Shown piece after piece: positions 46,433-56,327 of a DNA stretch of 64,000 bases. Origin of the DNA: Acidobacteriota bacterium (lineage in GTDB: Bacteria > Acidobacteriota > Blastocatellia > UBA7656); NCBI GenBank assembly GCA_040754075.1, contig JBFMDH010000001.1, positions 428,903-492,902 of the forward strand, in the 5' to 3' direction. Position 1 is the first letter of the stretch, and each line of letters begins with the position of its first letter. A program made the translations under genes and the position numbers. The notes beneath the pieces are model-generated. The model made no database searches and was not told the origin of the DNA. It saw only the letters and a list, made by a program, of their open reading frames with translations.

Positions 46433-49294
46433 TTAAATTTTTTGAACACCGTTGCCATTATTAAATATCTTTTGCAGGAATTTTCCAGTGTGTGAAGGTT
46501 CACAGGCGGCAATCTGTTCGGGCGTGCCGGTCGCCACCACGTTGCCGCCTTCGTAACCGCCTTCCGGTCCCAAATCAATAATCCAGTCGGCGCTTTTTAT
46601 TACATCGAGATTATGTTCGATGATGATGATTGACCCGCCCGCTTCGATTAACTGACGAAATGCCGCGAGCAGCTTGTTAATGTCATCGAAATGCAAACCG
46701 GTCGTCGGCTCATCAAAAATATAAAGCATGCGTTCGCTTTCGCGTTTGGCTAAATACGATGCCAGTTTGACGCGCTGCGCTTCGCCGCCCGATAGCGTCG
46801 TCGCCGATTGTCCAAGTCGCAGATAACCGAGTCCGACGTCATCGAGCACTTGCAATTTCGAGGCGATGCGATTGATGTGCGAAAAGAACAATAAGCCTTC
46901 GCGCACCGTCATATTCAACACGTCGTGAATCGACCGACCTTTATATTTGATATCGAGGATGCCCTGTTTGAAACGGCGACCTTTGCACTCTTCGCAAATC
47001 AATTCGACGTCGGCAAGAAACTGCATCTCTTTAATCTCGACGCCATTGCCTTCGCAGCGTTCACAACGTCCGCCGGGCACATTGAAACTGAAATGCGAAG
47101 CGTCGTATCCGTGCGCCTGCGCTTCGCGAGTCTGCGCAAAAGCTTCGCGCACCGCGTCATAAACTTTGATGTAGGTAATCGGATTGGAACGCGGCGTGCG
47201 ACCAATAGGCGATTGGTCAACCAACACGACATCGGAAATCAGATTGCCTCCGCGTAGCTCGGCAAACGCCCCGACGTGCCCTGTCCATTCGCCGCGTTGT
47301 TTTTTGAGTCCCGCATAAATAATGTCGTGAACCAGGGTGGATTTGCCTGAACCCGAAACCCCTGTAATGCAGGTCATCATTCTCAGGGGAATGTCTATAT
47401 CAACTTTTTTCAGATTGTGTTCGCTCGCGCCGCGAATTTGCAAAACCTGTTTGGGATTGAAGACACGGCGTTCACGCGGCATTTTGATTTTTAAATCGCC
47501 GCGCAGGTATTTCCCTGTGAGCGACCCGTTGCCGTTGAGTAATTTTTCTTTCGTGCCTTGAAAAACCACCTCGCCGCCGAGTTCACCTGCACCGGGTCCA
47601 ATATCAATGATGCGGTCTGCCGCCAGCATCATCTCAGGTTCGTGTTCGACGACGAGCACAGTGTTTCCAATATCGCGCAGATTTTCGAGTATGCGAATCA
47701 ATCGCTGATTATCGCGTGGATGCAGCCCAATCGATGGTTCATCCAAAACATACAATGCGCCGACCAGCGAGGCGCCGAGATTGGTTGCCAGTTGAATGCG
47801 TTGCGCTTCGCCGCCCGATAGCGTCGAAGCCAGGCGATTGAGCGTCAGGTATTCAAGCCCGACATTGATTAAAAATTTCAAACGCGAACGGATTTCATAA
47901 AGCAATCGTTCGGCGATTTCCAAATCGGCTTCGGCAAGTTCGAGTTGCTTGAAAAAGTCTGCGGCTTCGGCGGCGGTCATCGCGCAAACTTCCGGCAGAG
48001 ATTTTCCGGCGATTTTGACGATACGCGCTTCCAATCTTAAACGCCCGCCATCGCATTCGGGGCAGCGCGTATAGCCGCGATACTTCGACAGGAAAACGCG
48101 AACGTGAAGTTTATATTTTTTGGTTTCGAGATAATCGAAAAATCCCTGCACGCCTTCAAATTCATTGTTGCCGTACAAAAGGGTTTTTTGTTGGTCGCGA
48201 GAGAGGTCGCTAAACGGCACATCAACCGGGATGCCTGCGGCTTTGCAGTATTTCAGCAACTCTCTTTGCGCGTGTTGATATTGCGGTTTGGTGAACGGGT
48301 CAATCGCGCCGCGTGCAAGCGACAACTCATGGTTTGGCACCACCAGGTCATAATCCAGCCCGATGGTATTGCCGAACCCCTGGCAGGTCGGGCACGCGCC
48401 GAACGGATTGTTGAAACTGAAAAGTCGCGGTTCGGGTTCGGCATATTTGATGCCGCAACGCTTGCACTCGAAATCTTCTGAGAAAGAGAGGTGAATAGGA
48501 TTTTCGCCGACGGTTTGAATTATTGCCTGTCCGTGTCCGTCCTGATAACAAATTTCTATTGAATCAACCAGACGGGCGCGCACATCCGGGCGCACCACCA
48601 GGCGGTCAACCAGAACAAAGGTGTTGTCGAAATTGTTTGCCGTGTAACTGTCGGGGGTTGCGAGTTCGATGATTTCGCCATCTTTATAAAGTCGCGTAAA
48701 ACCGCGTTGCATCAAACTCATCAAATGAGCTTTGACTTTGGTGTCGTCGCTTGCCGTTGATTTCTTCGAGGATTTTTTCGATTTCGTTGGGGGGGCGCTT
48801 GGATGCGTCTCCTCAAAACCGGCGCTTGCCGGGAACAGCACATAAAAGCGTGTGCCTTCGAGGATGTTTAAAACTTCATCGGCGATGGATTCGGGCGTAT
48901 CGCGAAACACCTGATTGCCGCAACGCGCGCAAAAGGTTTTACCAATGCGGGCGTAAAGCAGGCGCAGGTAATCGTAAGTTTCGGTTTGCGTAGCGACGGT
49001 CGAACGCGGATTGCGCGTGGAATTTTTCTGACGAATCGAAATCGCCGGACAGATGCCTGAAACTTCATCGACATCAGGTTTATCCATGCGTTCGAGGAAT
49101 TGTCGCGCATAGGCGGAAAGCGATTCGACATAACGGCGTTGCCCTTCGGCATAGATGGTGTCGAAGGCAAGCGATGATTTGCCGGAACCGGAAACCCCTG
49201 TGATGACGGTGAGTTTGTTGATGGGAACTTCGACGCTGACGTTTTTTAAATTGTGAACCCTTGCACCTTTGATGCTGATAACTTCGTTTGACAT
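46433..49294 (-). CDS. uvrA: UvrABC excinuclease subunit A
   Basis: DNA-damage recognition subunit of nucleotide-excision repair; 953 aa, full length. Two ABC modules: Walker [11 protein letters not shown] (first) and [13 protein letters not shown] (second), with signatures [14 protein letters not shown] and [14 protein letters not shown]. Zinc ribbons are visible in [10 protein letters not shown]...CPTC, in CPECDGG, and in CERCEGNG...CEEC. GGGAGAG upstream fits the ATG. Monocistronic here, without uvrB or uvrC. Confidence 0.97.
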   Translation of the reverse strand: MSNEVISIKGARVHNLKNVSVEVPINKLTVITGVSGSGKSSLAFDTIYAEGQRRYVESLSAYARQFLERMDKPDVDEVSGICPAISIRQKNSTRNPRSTVATQTETYDYLRLLYARIGKTFCARCGNQVFRDTPESIADEVLNILEGTRFYVLFPASAGFEETHPSAPPTKSKKSSKKSTASDDTKVKAHLMSLMQRGFTRLYKDGEIIELATPDSYTANNFDNTFVLVDRLVVRPDVRARLVDSIEICYQDGHGQAIIQTVGENPIHLSFSEDFECKRCGIKYAEPEPRLFSFNNPFGACPTCQGFGNTIGLDYDLVVPNHELSLARGAIDPFTKPQYQHAQRELLKYCKAAGIPVDVPFSDLSRDQQKTLLYGNNEFEGVQGFFDYLETKKYKLHVRVFLSKYRGYTRCPECDGGRLRLEARIVKIAGKSLPEVCAMTAAEAADFFKQLELAEADLEIAERLLYEIRSRLKFLINVGLEYLTLNRLASTLSGGEAQRIQLATNLGASLVGALYVLDEPSIGLHPRDNQRLIRILENLRDIGNTVLVVEHEPEMMLAADRIIDIGPGAGELGGEVVFQGTKEKLLNGNGSLTGKYLRGDLKIKMPRERRVFNPKQVLQIRGASEHNLKKVDIDIPLRMMTCITGVSGSGKSTLVHDIIYAGLKKQRGEWTGHVGAFAELRGGNLISDVVLVDQSPIGRTPRSNPITYIKVYDAVREAFAQTREAQAHGYDASHFSFNVPGGRCERCEGNGVEIKEMQFLADVELICEECKGRRFKQGILDIKYKGRSIHDVLNMTVREGLLFFSHINRIASKLQVLDDVGLGYLRLGQSATTLSGGEAQRVKLASYLAKRESERMLYIFDEPTTGLHFDDINKLLAAFRQLIEAGGSIIIIEHNLDVIKSADWIIDLGPEGGYEGGNVVATGTPEQIAACEPSHTGKFLQKIFNNGNGVQKI

Positions 49295-49480
49295 GCTCTC
49301 CCGCTCGTAACTTTAGAGATCTGCTCGTAGCAGCTTTTTTGCCCCAAAAGTAAAGAATTCATCATAGCACTCGAATGCGAAGCGAATCAAAGTGGTGATG
49401 AAATCCGGCTTGCTTGACAGTGATTTGGTGCGAACCTATACTGCAAACCACTTCCAAAAACGAATGGAGACAGCAGCAAA

Positions 49481-49945
49481 TTGGCTAAAACGTTACAAGG
49501 AAAATTGAGCGCCGAAGGCTTGCGTGTGGCAATCGTTGCAAGCCGTTGGAATGATTTCGTGGTGAGCCGGTTAATCGGCGGCGCGATAGACGCGCTTGAA
49601 CGATTGGGCGCATCCGAAGATGCGATAACCATTATTCGCGTGCCCGGTTCATTTGAATTGCCGCTTGCCCTCAAGCGCGCGGCGCTGAGCGGCAATTATG
49701 ATGCATTGATTGGCGTGGGCGCGATTATTCGCGGCGAAACTTCGCACAATGAACACATCGCCAGCGAAGTGTTCAAAGGCATTGCGCAAATCTCGCTCGA
49801 TACGCAAAAACCCATCGCCCTGGGCGTGGTCACCGCCGACAATCTCGAACAGGCGATTGACCGAGCGGGCGCGAAATCCGGCAACAAAGGTTTTGAAGCG
49901 GCGATGTCTGCCGTTGAGATGGCGAATCTGTTTCTGGAATTTTAA
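49481..49945 (+). CDS. ribH: 6,7-dimethyl-8-ribityllumazine synthase
   Basis: Penultimate enzyme of riboflavin synthesis, condensing a pyrimidine with dihydroxybutanone phosphate; 154 aa, normal length. Motifs: VAIVASRWNDFV, IIRVPGSFELPLALKRA, ALIGVGAIIRGETSHNEHI (about 87-105) and IALGVVTADNLEQAIDRAG. The start is TTG at 49481 with GGAGA upstream; no in-frame ATG fits. RibH commonly sits next to nusB, and here they are separated by one gene. Confidence 0.95.
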   Translation: MAKTLQGKLSAEGLRVAIVASRWNDFVVSRLIGGAIDALERLGASEDAITIIRVPGSFELPLALKRAALSGNYDALIGVGAIIRGETSHNEHIASEVFKGIAQISLDTQKPIALGVVTADNLEQAIDRAGAKSGNKGFEAAMSAVEMANLFLEF

Positions 49946-50017
49946 AACGATTTGAATTTTTGTTTTTCAGAAGTTTTCAGAAGTTTTGAGCGTTTCTGAA
50001 AGGTTCCCCCTAGAACG

Positions 50018-51922
50018 ATGAAAAAAAATAAAGGTTCCAAGCTGAGGGACACGCTTGCCCCTATCAAGGGGGTTCTATACTTTTCTGCCTTTCAAATTTT
50101 TTTCAGTCTCGCCTACATCATTTTTTTCAGTATTCGTTTTCGCTTTCAAAAAAGCCTGATTATGGTTCATTTTATTCTGGTTTTAAGCGTGCTTGCGCTG
50201 ACGACTTTGTTGATGAGCCTTCCGTTAAGTTTTACATGGTTTCGTCGGTTGCGCATCGCCAGGCATCTGCTCAGCCTGTTTCCGGCGCTCACCTTTTTAG
50301 CATTGCTGTTTATTTATGTCTCCAATTTTCTCAGCAATAGTTTCTGGGGCAGCAATATTAATTACACCCTGGTTGCCGATTACGCTTTTCACTTCGGTTC
50401 GATTTTGAAAGCTTTGCCGGTCAATGCCAACTGGGTTTACCTGGTGTTAATCGGATTGTTGGTATTCGTCATTGTGGTTTACCAGTTTTTTTCCGGCGCA
50501 ATTTTCAAAAGCCTGCAACAGATGCTTCTGCCTGAGCACCCGGTGAGCCTGTTTAACAACCGCTTGCGAGGCTTGAAATCCGCTCTGGTGATAGTGTTGT
50601 TTATGGTTGCGATGACGACGCTCATATCTGCGCTGTGGAGTAAGCGTGAGCACTACGAAGCCGCCTGGCGCGACCCCATCATCAGCTTTTTTATGCCGAC
50701 GATTACCTATCTGGAACCCAATCCGCACCGGTTGAAAGTTTATTATGATGACCAGCGCTCACGTTTTGAATACCCGCGAAGTGAACAATTTCAAAAGAAG
50801 AATGTGATTTTGATTATTGCCGATGCGCTGCGTGCAGACCATATGCAACTTTATGGGTATGACCGACCGACGACGCCGTTCTTATCAAAACTTCAACATA
50901 ACGGTTCGCTCAAGAGAGTCGATTTCGCGGTCTCATCGTGTGCCGATACGGTGTGCGGCATTATGTCAACCATGTCGTCGAAAAATTTAAAGAATGTCTG
51001 CAATCAAAATTTCACCCTCTATGATTTGCTCAATGACCAGGGGTATGAATCCTATTTCATTTTGTCAGGCAGTCATTCGTGGTATGGATTGAGAGAGTAT
51101 TACGGCGAGAAAAATTTAAAGCTTTATTTCGATGGCGAGAGTTCGCAAAAATACACCCTCAATGATGACCGGCTGATTTTTGAAGGGCTGGAACAAGTTC
51201 AGAACTTTAATAACACGCCATCATTTTTCTATTTTCATTTGATGTCGCCACACTATTCAGGCGCGAAATTGGAAAAATTCTCGAAGTATGCGCCCAAGGA
51301 TAAAAAGCTCGAAGTCTATGCTTTTCTTGGCGGCGATTATGACACGTCGCTTGTCAAAGACAACTACGACGATAAAGTGATGCAGACCGATGCGATGATT
51401 CAACAATTGTTTGAAAGCCTGAGACAGAAAGGTTATTTGAAAAACAGCCTGGTGGTAATTATCGGCGACCACGGTGATGGGCTTGGAGAGCATGGACATT
51501 TCGGGCATGTGCATTATCTCTATCAAGAGCAATTGCGGGTGCCGTTTTTAATTTATGATGAAGAGAAGGCGCGCTATGCCAATCTGCGATTTGCTTCGCA
51601 ACTCGATGTTGCGCCGACCATTGTTGATCGGTTGGGACTACGGATTCCTGCCTGCTGGGAGGGCGAATCCCTGTTGCAATCGTCGAGCAATCCTTACACT
51701 TTCCATCAATCGTTTGGTAATCCATTGCGCTATGCCGTGCTGTATCGCACGGGGAAAGAAATTTTCAAATACATACGAACCGGCAATGGCGAAGGTGAAG
51801 AGATTTATGAACTGCTGAGCGACCCTGACGAACAACATAATATTTTTCAGAGTGCTGATGCGTCACTGGTTGAAAATCTGCAAGGGAAGTTGCGTCAGCA
51901 TTTTGAAACTCAAAATAATTAA
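50018..51922 (+). CDS. Membrane alkaline-phosphatase-superfamily hydrolase/transferase (sulfatase-like)
   Basis: A 634-aa protein with about five N-terminal membrane helices (in the first 215 residues) and a periplasmic catalytic domain of the alkaline phosphatase superfamily. Metal and nucleophile motifs: IIADALRADHMQLYGY with Asp269, the likely nucleophile Thr311 in SSCADTVCGIMS, and IIGDHGDGLGEHGHFGH. A Thr nucleophile with a membrane domain is the pattern of phosphoethanolamine or LTA-synthase-type transferases rather than true sulfatases. The likely substrate is an envelope lipid or glycan head group. It lies between ribH and nusB. Confidence 0.8.
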   Translation: MKKNKGSKLRDTLAPIKGVLYFSAFQIFFSLAYIIFFSIRFRFQKSLIMVHFILVLSVLALTTLLMSLPLSFTWFRRLRIARHLLSLFPALTFLALLFIYVSNFLSNSFWGSNINYTLVADYAFHFGSILKALPVNANWVYLVLIGLLVFVIVVYQFFSGAIFKSLQQMLLPEHPVSLFNNRLRGLKSALVIVLFMVAMTTLISALWSKREHYEAAWRDPIISFFMPTITYLEPNPHRLKVYYDDQRSRFEYPRSEQFQKKNVILIIADALRADHMQLYGYDRPTTPFLSKLQHNGSLKRVDFAVSSCADTVCGIMSTMSSKNLKNVCNQNFTLYDLLNDQGYESYFILSGSHSWYGLREYYGEKNLKLYFDGESSQKYTLNDDRLIFEGLEQVQNFNNTPSFFYFHLMSPHYSGAKLEKFSKYAPKDKKLEVYAFLGGDYDTSLVKDNYDDKVMQTDAMIQQLFESLRQKGYLKNSLVVIIGDHGDGLGEHGHFGHVHYLYQEQLRVPFLIYDEEKARYANLRFASQLDVAPTIVDRLGLRIPACWEGESLLQSSSNPYTFHQSFGNPLRYAVLYRTGKEIFKYIRTGNGEGEEIYELLSDPDEQHNIFQSADASLVENLQGKLRQHFETQNN

Positions 51923-52054
51923 AAATTATTTTCACCAAAAGCGCATATTGGCGAAATCAGAATTGTTTTTTACGGCTTGATTTGGCAATCTGTAAAGGGA
52001 CGCTTAATTGAATTAGTGGAATTCATATTTTGATATTTTTAGTAGGTGGTTATT

Positions 52055-52507
52055 ATGGGTGCAAGACGTAAGGCGAGAGTTTGTGCCTTACAAATGCTCT
52101 TTCAATTCGATGTGGCTCAACCGCGAGTGGACGAACTGGTTGAAACCTACTGGGGGGAATTCGGCGACGAATTCGGTGAAGTTGACCGGGAATTTTCCAA
52201 TCGGCTCGCATTGGGCGCAGTGTCACATCTGAAAGAAGTTGATGAATTAATCCGAAGTCGGGCGGAAAACTGGCGTATCTCGCGCATGGCAATCGTTGAT
52301 CGGAACATTTTGCGGCTTGCCATCTATGAATTTCTTTTTGAGCCGGAAACGCCTAAGACCGTGGTGATCAATGAAGCGTTGGAAATCGCTCGGAAATTTT
52401 CGACCTTTGAGGCGACGCAATTCATCAATGGTATTCTGGATGCGATAAAACGAGACCTTGAAAACGAACAGAGTGTTTCAAGCGCATCAAGCTCCAATGG
52501 GAATTGA
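52055..52507 (+). CDS. nusB: Transcription antitermination factor NusB
   Basis: Binds the boxA RNA with S10 and promotes rRNA antitermination. I chose ATG 52055, with AGGTGG upstream, over GTG 52046, giving 150 aa. The helical family pattern ARRKARVCALQMLFQFD, LLIRSRAENW-like RSRAENWRISRMA, DRNILRLAIYEFLF and TVVINEALEIARKF is clear. The tail is Ser-rich. It begins after the membrane hydrolase and precedes cheA by 72 nt. Confidence 0.95.
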   Translation: MGARRKARVCALQMLFQFDVAQPRVDELVETYWGEFGDEFGEVDREFSNRLALGAVSHLKEVDELIRSRAENWRISRMAIVDRNILRLAIYEFLFEPETPKTVVINEALEIARKFSTFEATQFINGILDAIKRDLENEQSVSSASSSNGN

Positions 52508-52579
52508 GGGATGAGTTGAACACCACTGATCTCTCAAACCAACAATAACGGTTTTTTGTCGCTCACTCATCATTAGCCT

Positions 52580-54679
52580 ATGATTGAAGACAAGGCATTA
52601 TTGAGTGAATATCTCTCTGAGTCCGAAGAACTGCTGGATTCACTGCTCACCGACCTTGATTCTCTCACGCCACAACCGCACATCAATCTCATCAATCGCA
52701 TTTTTCGCACCGTTCATTCTCTGAAAGGGTTAACCGGAATGATGGGGCTTGCCGAGGTGCAGGCGCTCACTCACGAATTTGAAGATACGCTTGATGACCT
52801 TCGCCTGGGACAATTCAAGCTGGATGCCGAAGATTCGGTTCTTCTATTACAGGAATGCGGTGCCGGACTTGCCGCGCTGGTTTCAGGCGCAGCGCGCGGC
52901 TCCGCAAATGAAGAAGATTATGAACGCCTGCGCGATTTGCTGATTCGCATTGCCGCGCGTCCGCGCACCCGCATCAAAGAGGAAGAAGGCGAGCTTGAAT
53001 CTTTGGGGCTTTCGGAAAGCGAACGCCGATTGCTCACCGATTATGAACGCCATCGCATCAGAGAAAATTTTAATGCCGAACGCGCTTTCTATGCATTCAG
53101 CGTGCAGATAAAAATCAGCGATATTGATACGAAGTATCGCGCCTTCACCAACCAGCTTGCCGAAATCGGCGAACTGATTACCACATTGCCTGAGCCGGCA
53201 AAATCTGCCGAGACCGTGGGCTTTAAATTGTTGCTGGCGACGCTTGGTAAAGAGAGTGAAATCAAACCGATTGCCGATAAATTTAATGCGCGGTTGTATC
53301 GCGTCGGGCGTTCGACCTGGCGCATTGCCGGGGAAGCGTTGCGGGTTGTGGGGCGCAGAAAATCGAAAACCGCAAAGAGCGATAAACCGACTGAAAATTT
53401 ATTGCCGACCGCTTTCGCGCAGGAATCCCTGCAACCGCTGTCGCCAAATGTGCGGGTGGATTTAACTAAAATCGATGAACTATCGGGCATCGCGCATGAA
53501 CTTTCCATCGAAGCGCAAAAACTCTCTTCGATGGCGAATAATTTTTTGCAAGCCGCAGGGCTTGGCGCGCGTGAGCGGTTCGATTTGAAATCGAGCATTA
53601 AAAAACTCGAACGCGAATTCCTCGAACTCGAAGAGCGACTGGTTGAATTGCGCATGGTTTCATTGGCGCAAACTTATACCCGCGCAGCAAGGCTTGCGGG
53701 TCGTCTGGCGCGTGAATTAGGGAAATCCGTATCGGTGGAAATCGCCGGACGCGATACCTTGCTCGATAAAATGATTGTTGACCGCATCGCCGACCCGCTT
53801 TATCACATCCTGCGTAATGCCATTGACCACGGATTGGAACTGCCGCAGGAACGCCGAATCCTCGGCAAAAATGCGCGCGGCAAAATTAAACTGGATGCCC
53901 GGCTTGAAGGCACACGCGCCAGCATTTCGATTAGCGATGACGGGCACGGCATCGATTTACAACAGGTGCGCCGCCGGGCGATTGAAATTGGCGCTATCGA
54001 CGAGAACGATAATTTAGCCGATGAAGAATTGCTGAGAATGATTTTTCATTCGGGCTTTTCAACCGCCGGACAAATTTCATCGGTTTCGGGACGCGGTGTC
54101 GGATTGAATGCCGCAGAGCGCGTCGTGCATGAATTGGGCGGCGAAATTCGCGTGACTTCCGAACCGGGCAAAGGCGCGACATTTGAAATTGCCGTGCCCA
54201 CCACGCTGGTGATGATTTCGGCTTTTGTGGTCGGCGTGGGCGAATGGCGTTATGCGATTAATGTTGGGCAAATCGTCGAATTGGTTTATCTGCATTCGGA
54301 CGATGTGCTCGGTCGCGATGGTCGGCGCAACGTCGAATGGCGTGGGTTTATTGTGCCGCTCATTGAATTGCGTTATTTGTTGGGGCTTGGCGGCGCGCGC
54401 CTGCTGCATCAGGCAGAGCACGAGTCGGCAAATGGCAAAGCCACCAAAGCCGGGCAAACTCAGGAGCGTGTGCCGATTTTTATTACTCGGGTTAATGAAA
54501 AGTATGTTGCCATCGCGGTTGAACGATTTTTCGAGCAACGTGAAATTGTTGTGAAATCGTTAGGCTCGCTTGGGCGAAAAATCAAAGGCGTCATTGGCGC
54601 GGTTGACCTCGAAGGCGGCGATGTGGCGCTGGTTTTGGATTTACCGAGTCTGTTGATGCTGAGAAGCATGCGGGTGTAA
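52580..54679 (+). CDS. cheA: CheA-type chemotaxis histidine kinase
   Basis: Two-component kinase of 699 aa. The N-terminal Hpt domain has the phospho-His46 in RTVHSLKGLTGMMG. A middle region without strong motifs (about 110-290) may replace the P2 domain. The dimerisation and ATPase domains follow: HILRNAIDHGLELP (N box), ISDDGHGIDLQ (G1) and SVSGRGVGLNAAE (G2). The last about 140 residues are a CheW-like domain (YAINVGQIVELVYL). It is followed by cheW. No cheY, cheR, cheB or receptor is next to it, so what it senses is unknown; such kinases can also control functions other than motility. Confidence 0.93.
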   Translation: MIEDKALLSEYLSESEELLDSLLTDLDSLTPQPHINLINRIFRTVHSLKGLTGMMGLAEVQALTHEFEDTLDDLRLGQFKLDAEDSVLLLQECGAGLAALVSGAARGSANEEDYERLRDLLIRIAARPRTRIKEEEGELESLGLSESERRLLTDYERHRIRENFNAERAFYAFSVQIKISDIDTKYRAFTNQLAEIGELITTLPEPAKSAETVGFKLLLATLGKESEIKPIADKFNARLYRVGRSTWRIAGEALRVVGRRKSKTAKSDKPTENLLPTAFAQESLQPLSPNVRVDLTKIDELSGIAHELSIEAQKLSSMANNFLQAAGLGARERFDLKSSIKKLEREFLELEERLVELRMVSLAQTYTRAARLAGRLARELGKSVSVEIAGRDTLLDKMIVDRIADPLYHILRNAIDHGLELPQERRILGKNARGKIKLDARLEGTRASISISDDGHGIDLQQVRRRAIEIGAIDENDNLADEELLRMIFHSGFSTAGQISSVSGRGVGLNAAERVVHELGGEIRVTSEPGKGATFEIAVPTTLVMISAFVVGVGEWRYAINVGQIVELVYLHSDDVLGRDGRRNVEWRGFIVPLIELRYLLGLGGARLLHQAEHESANGKATKAGQTQERVPIFITRVNEKYVAIAVERFFEQREIVVKSLGSLGRKIKGVIGAVDLEGGDVALVLDLPSLLMLRSMRV

Positions 54680-54691
54680 GCAATAATTCAG

Positions 54692-55210
54692 ATGCCAAAA
54701 GGACGAACCACTGCGACCATCAATTCACTGCTGAGACTGGCGGCAAGGTCTTTGCGTTTGAATGAAGAACAGGTTCAGGACGGCGACCACGATAAACTTT
54801 CATTTCTGGTTTTTGAAATTGATAATGAACCGTTGGCGATTTCAGTTGAACAGACCGAAGGCGTCGTTGATGCGCCGCGCATCACGCCATTGCCGCATTC
54901 GCCATCCGGCATCATCGGGGTAGCGAGTGTGCGCGGGCGCATGACATTGGTCACCCATCTGCGCGCCGAAGAGGCGCAATTAAAACATAAACAACGGTTG
55001 ATTTTGCTCAAAGGCGATTCGCAACTCGGGTTGCTTGCAGACCGGATTGATGATGTCATCACCCTATCGACCAAAGATGTCCTGAGAACCGAGAACTTAA
55101 AAAAAGAGCGACCAACTGAAGGTGATGCGCTGGCTTTCAGTAAATTTTTTTTTAAACGAAAAGACAGGTTAATTCCCATTATCGATGCCGAACAGATTGG
55201 CGAATCTTAA
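54692..55210 (+). CDS. cheW: CheW-like adaptor protein
   Basis: Adaptor that couples receptors to CheA. The 172-aa protein has a basic N-terminal extension of about 25 residues (GRTTATINSLLRLAARSLRL) and then a CheW fold: FLVFEIDNEPLAISVEQ, ITPLPHSPSGIIGVASVRG, GLLADRIDDVITLS. It starts 12 nt after the cheA stop, so they are co-transcribed. Confidence 0.9.
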   Translation: MPKGRTTATINSLLRLAARSLRLNEEQVQDGDHDKLSFLVFEIDNEPLAISVEQTEGVVDAPRITPLPHSPSGIIGVASVRGRMTLVTHLRAEEAQLKHKQRLILLKGDSQLGLLADRIDDVITLSTKDVLRTENLKKERPTEGDALAFSKFFFKRKDRLIPIIDAEQIGES

Positions 55211-55264
55211 AATTTGCCGATTAAAGTTGAAGTTTACGCGCATCGAATTTACACTATTGAGCTT

Positions 55265-56242
55265 ATGAGCGGAATGAAATTTCGGAGAACTTGTACGGTT
55301 TGCGGAACTACCTTTTTTTCGCCCGACCGAAAAGCGGCTTATTGTTTAAAGTGCGTTAAGAAAAAAATCGTCAAGCACGTTCCCACGACGCCAAAGCCTA
55401 TTGTGGTTCATAAGGCTTCGGCACCGGTTCGTGCCGTGCCGCGTCCCGCACACCATTCCTCGCGCTCAGCCGCCGCGCCGCGCAAGCAAAAGCAACCGCG
55501 TGCGCCGCGAGTTGATGCGCTTACCCCTGAAATTCGCACACGAATCATTGAGTGCTATCAAACGGAGTTTGTCGGTAAGGAAAGCGCTTTGCGTGAAGTC
55601 AATTCGCAAATCGCAACGAAACTCTGGGTCAAGCGCAAAGTGGTTGCCGATGTGCTGCAAGAGTATCTGAATTCCAGCAAAATTGACATCACGCCGGACC
55701 TCAGAGACAAAGCCATTGATATGTACCGGCGGTTTGTTGAAACCGGCTATCGCCCGGACGGTGGACGCCGACATGCCATCAGTAAAACACTCGGCGTACC
55801 TTATAAACAGACGATGAAAATCATTCGCGATTGGGCGAAATCGGAATATGAACAGTCGCCAACGCCTGAGCCGACCCGTTTGCAGTTATTCGAGATTGAA
55901 AAACTCTATTGGAAAGAGATGGACGCGCAACAGTTTCGGCTGATGGAATTGCCGGAAAAAATGGCCGAACAACTCGGTTATGTGACGCGCTGGCAAATTT
56001 TGCGCTGGCTCGATATTTTGCATGATGATGAACGCGCCTTTTCAAACGTGCCGGATCCGTCACCCGAAATTCAGGAACAGATTCTTAAAGCCTATCAAGA
56101 TTATTTAGCCGCGCCTGAACCCCCTGAACATGGATTGCACTACACCATCGCCAATTTGATTGAAGGCATCACCCCGCGTCAGGTTCACAAGGTTCTGCAA
56201 AGCTACCGTCATAAACGACGCATGGATTATCCCCTCTTATAA
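55265..56242 (+). CDS. Zinc-finger protein with four degenerate HTH-like repeats, unknown family
   Basis: A 325-aa protein I do not recognise. I start at ATG 55265; a TTG at 55214 is possible but gives an odd extension, and 55274 is a further choice. Residues 10-30 form a zinc ribbon (CTVC ... CLKC). Residues 33-83 are basic and Pro/Ala/His-rich. Four repeats of about 53 residues follow, at about 86-138, 143-194, 204-256 and 266-319. Each starts with a TPEIRxxI-type helix and ends with a V/I..VLxxW/Y helix; the second contains SKTLGVPYKQTMKIIRDW, which looks like a helix-turn-helix. It follows cheW closely, so it may be part of that operon. DNA or RNA binding is inference. Confidence 0.6.
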   Translation: MSGMKFRRTCTVCGTTFFSPDRKAAYCLKCVKKKIVKHVPTTPKPIVVHKASAPVRAVPRPAHHSSRSAAAPRKQKQPRAPRVDALTPEIRTRIIECYQTEFVGKESALREVNSQIATKLWVKRKVVADVLQEYLNSSKIDITPDLRDKAIDMYRRFVETGYRPDGGRRHAISKTLGVPYKQTMKIIRDWAKSEYEQSPTPEPTRLQLFEIEKLYWKEMDAQQFRLMELPEKMAEQLGYVTRWQILRWLDILHDDERAFSNVPDPSPEIQEQILKAYQDYLAAPEPPEHGLHYTIANLIEGITPRQVHKVLQSYRHKRRMDYPLL

Positions 56243-56243
56243 A

Positions 56244-56323
56244 AGTCAATAGTCAGTAGTTTCCAGTCTGTAGTTATTGACAAATTTCTACTGACTACTG
56301 ACTACTGACTACTGACTACTGAC
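56244..56323. repeat. Heptad element H, ends in five perfect TACTGAC copies
   Basis: Left arm of five 7-mers: AGTCAAT, AGTCAGT, AGTTTCC, AGTCTGT, AGTTATT (56244-56278). Right arm: five exact tandem TACTGAC copies (56289-56323), inverted relative to the AGTCAGT units. It stops 4 nt before the next gene's ATG at 56328, so it occupies the position of the ribosome binding site. Confidence 0.9.
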
Positions 56324-56327
56324 TGTG

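Noticed and set aside
56289-56323. Tandem TACTGAC repeats as a possible CRISPR array
   Set aside because: Units are 7 nt with no spacers and there are no cas genes; it is a heptad repeat element.
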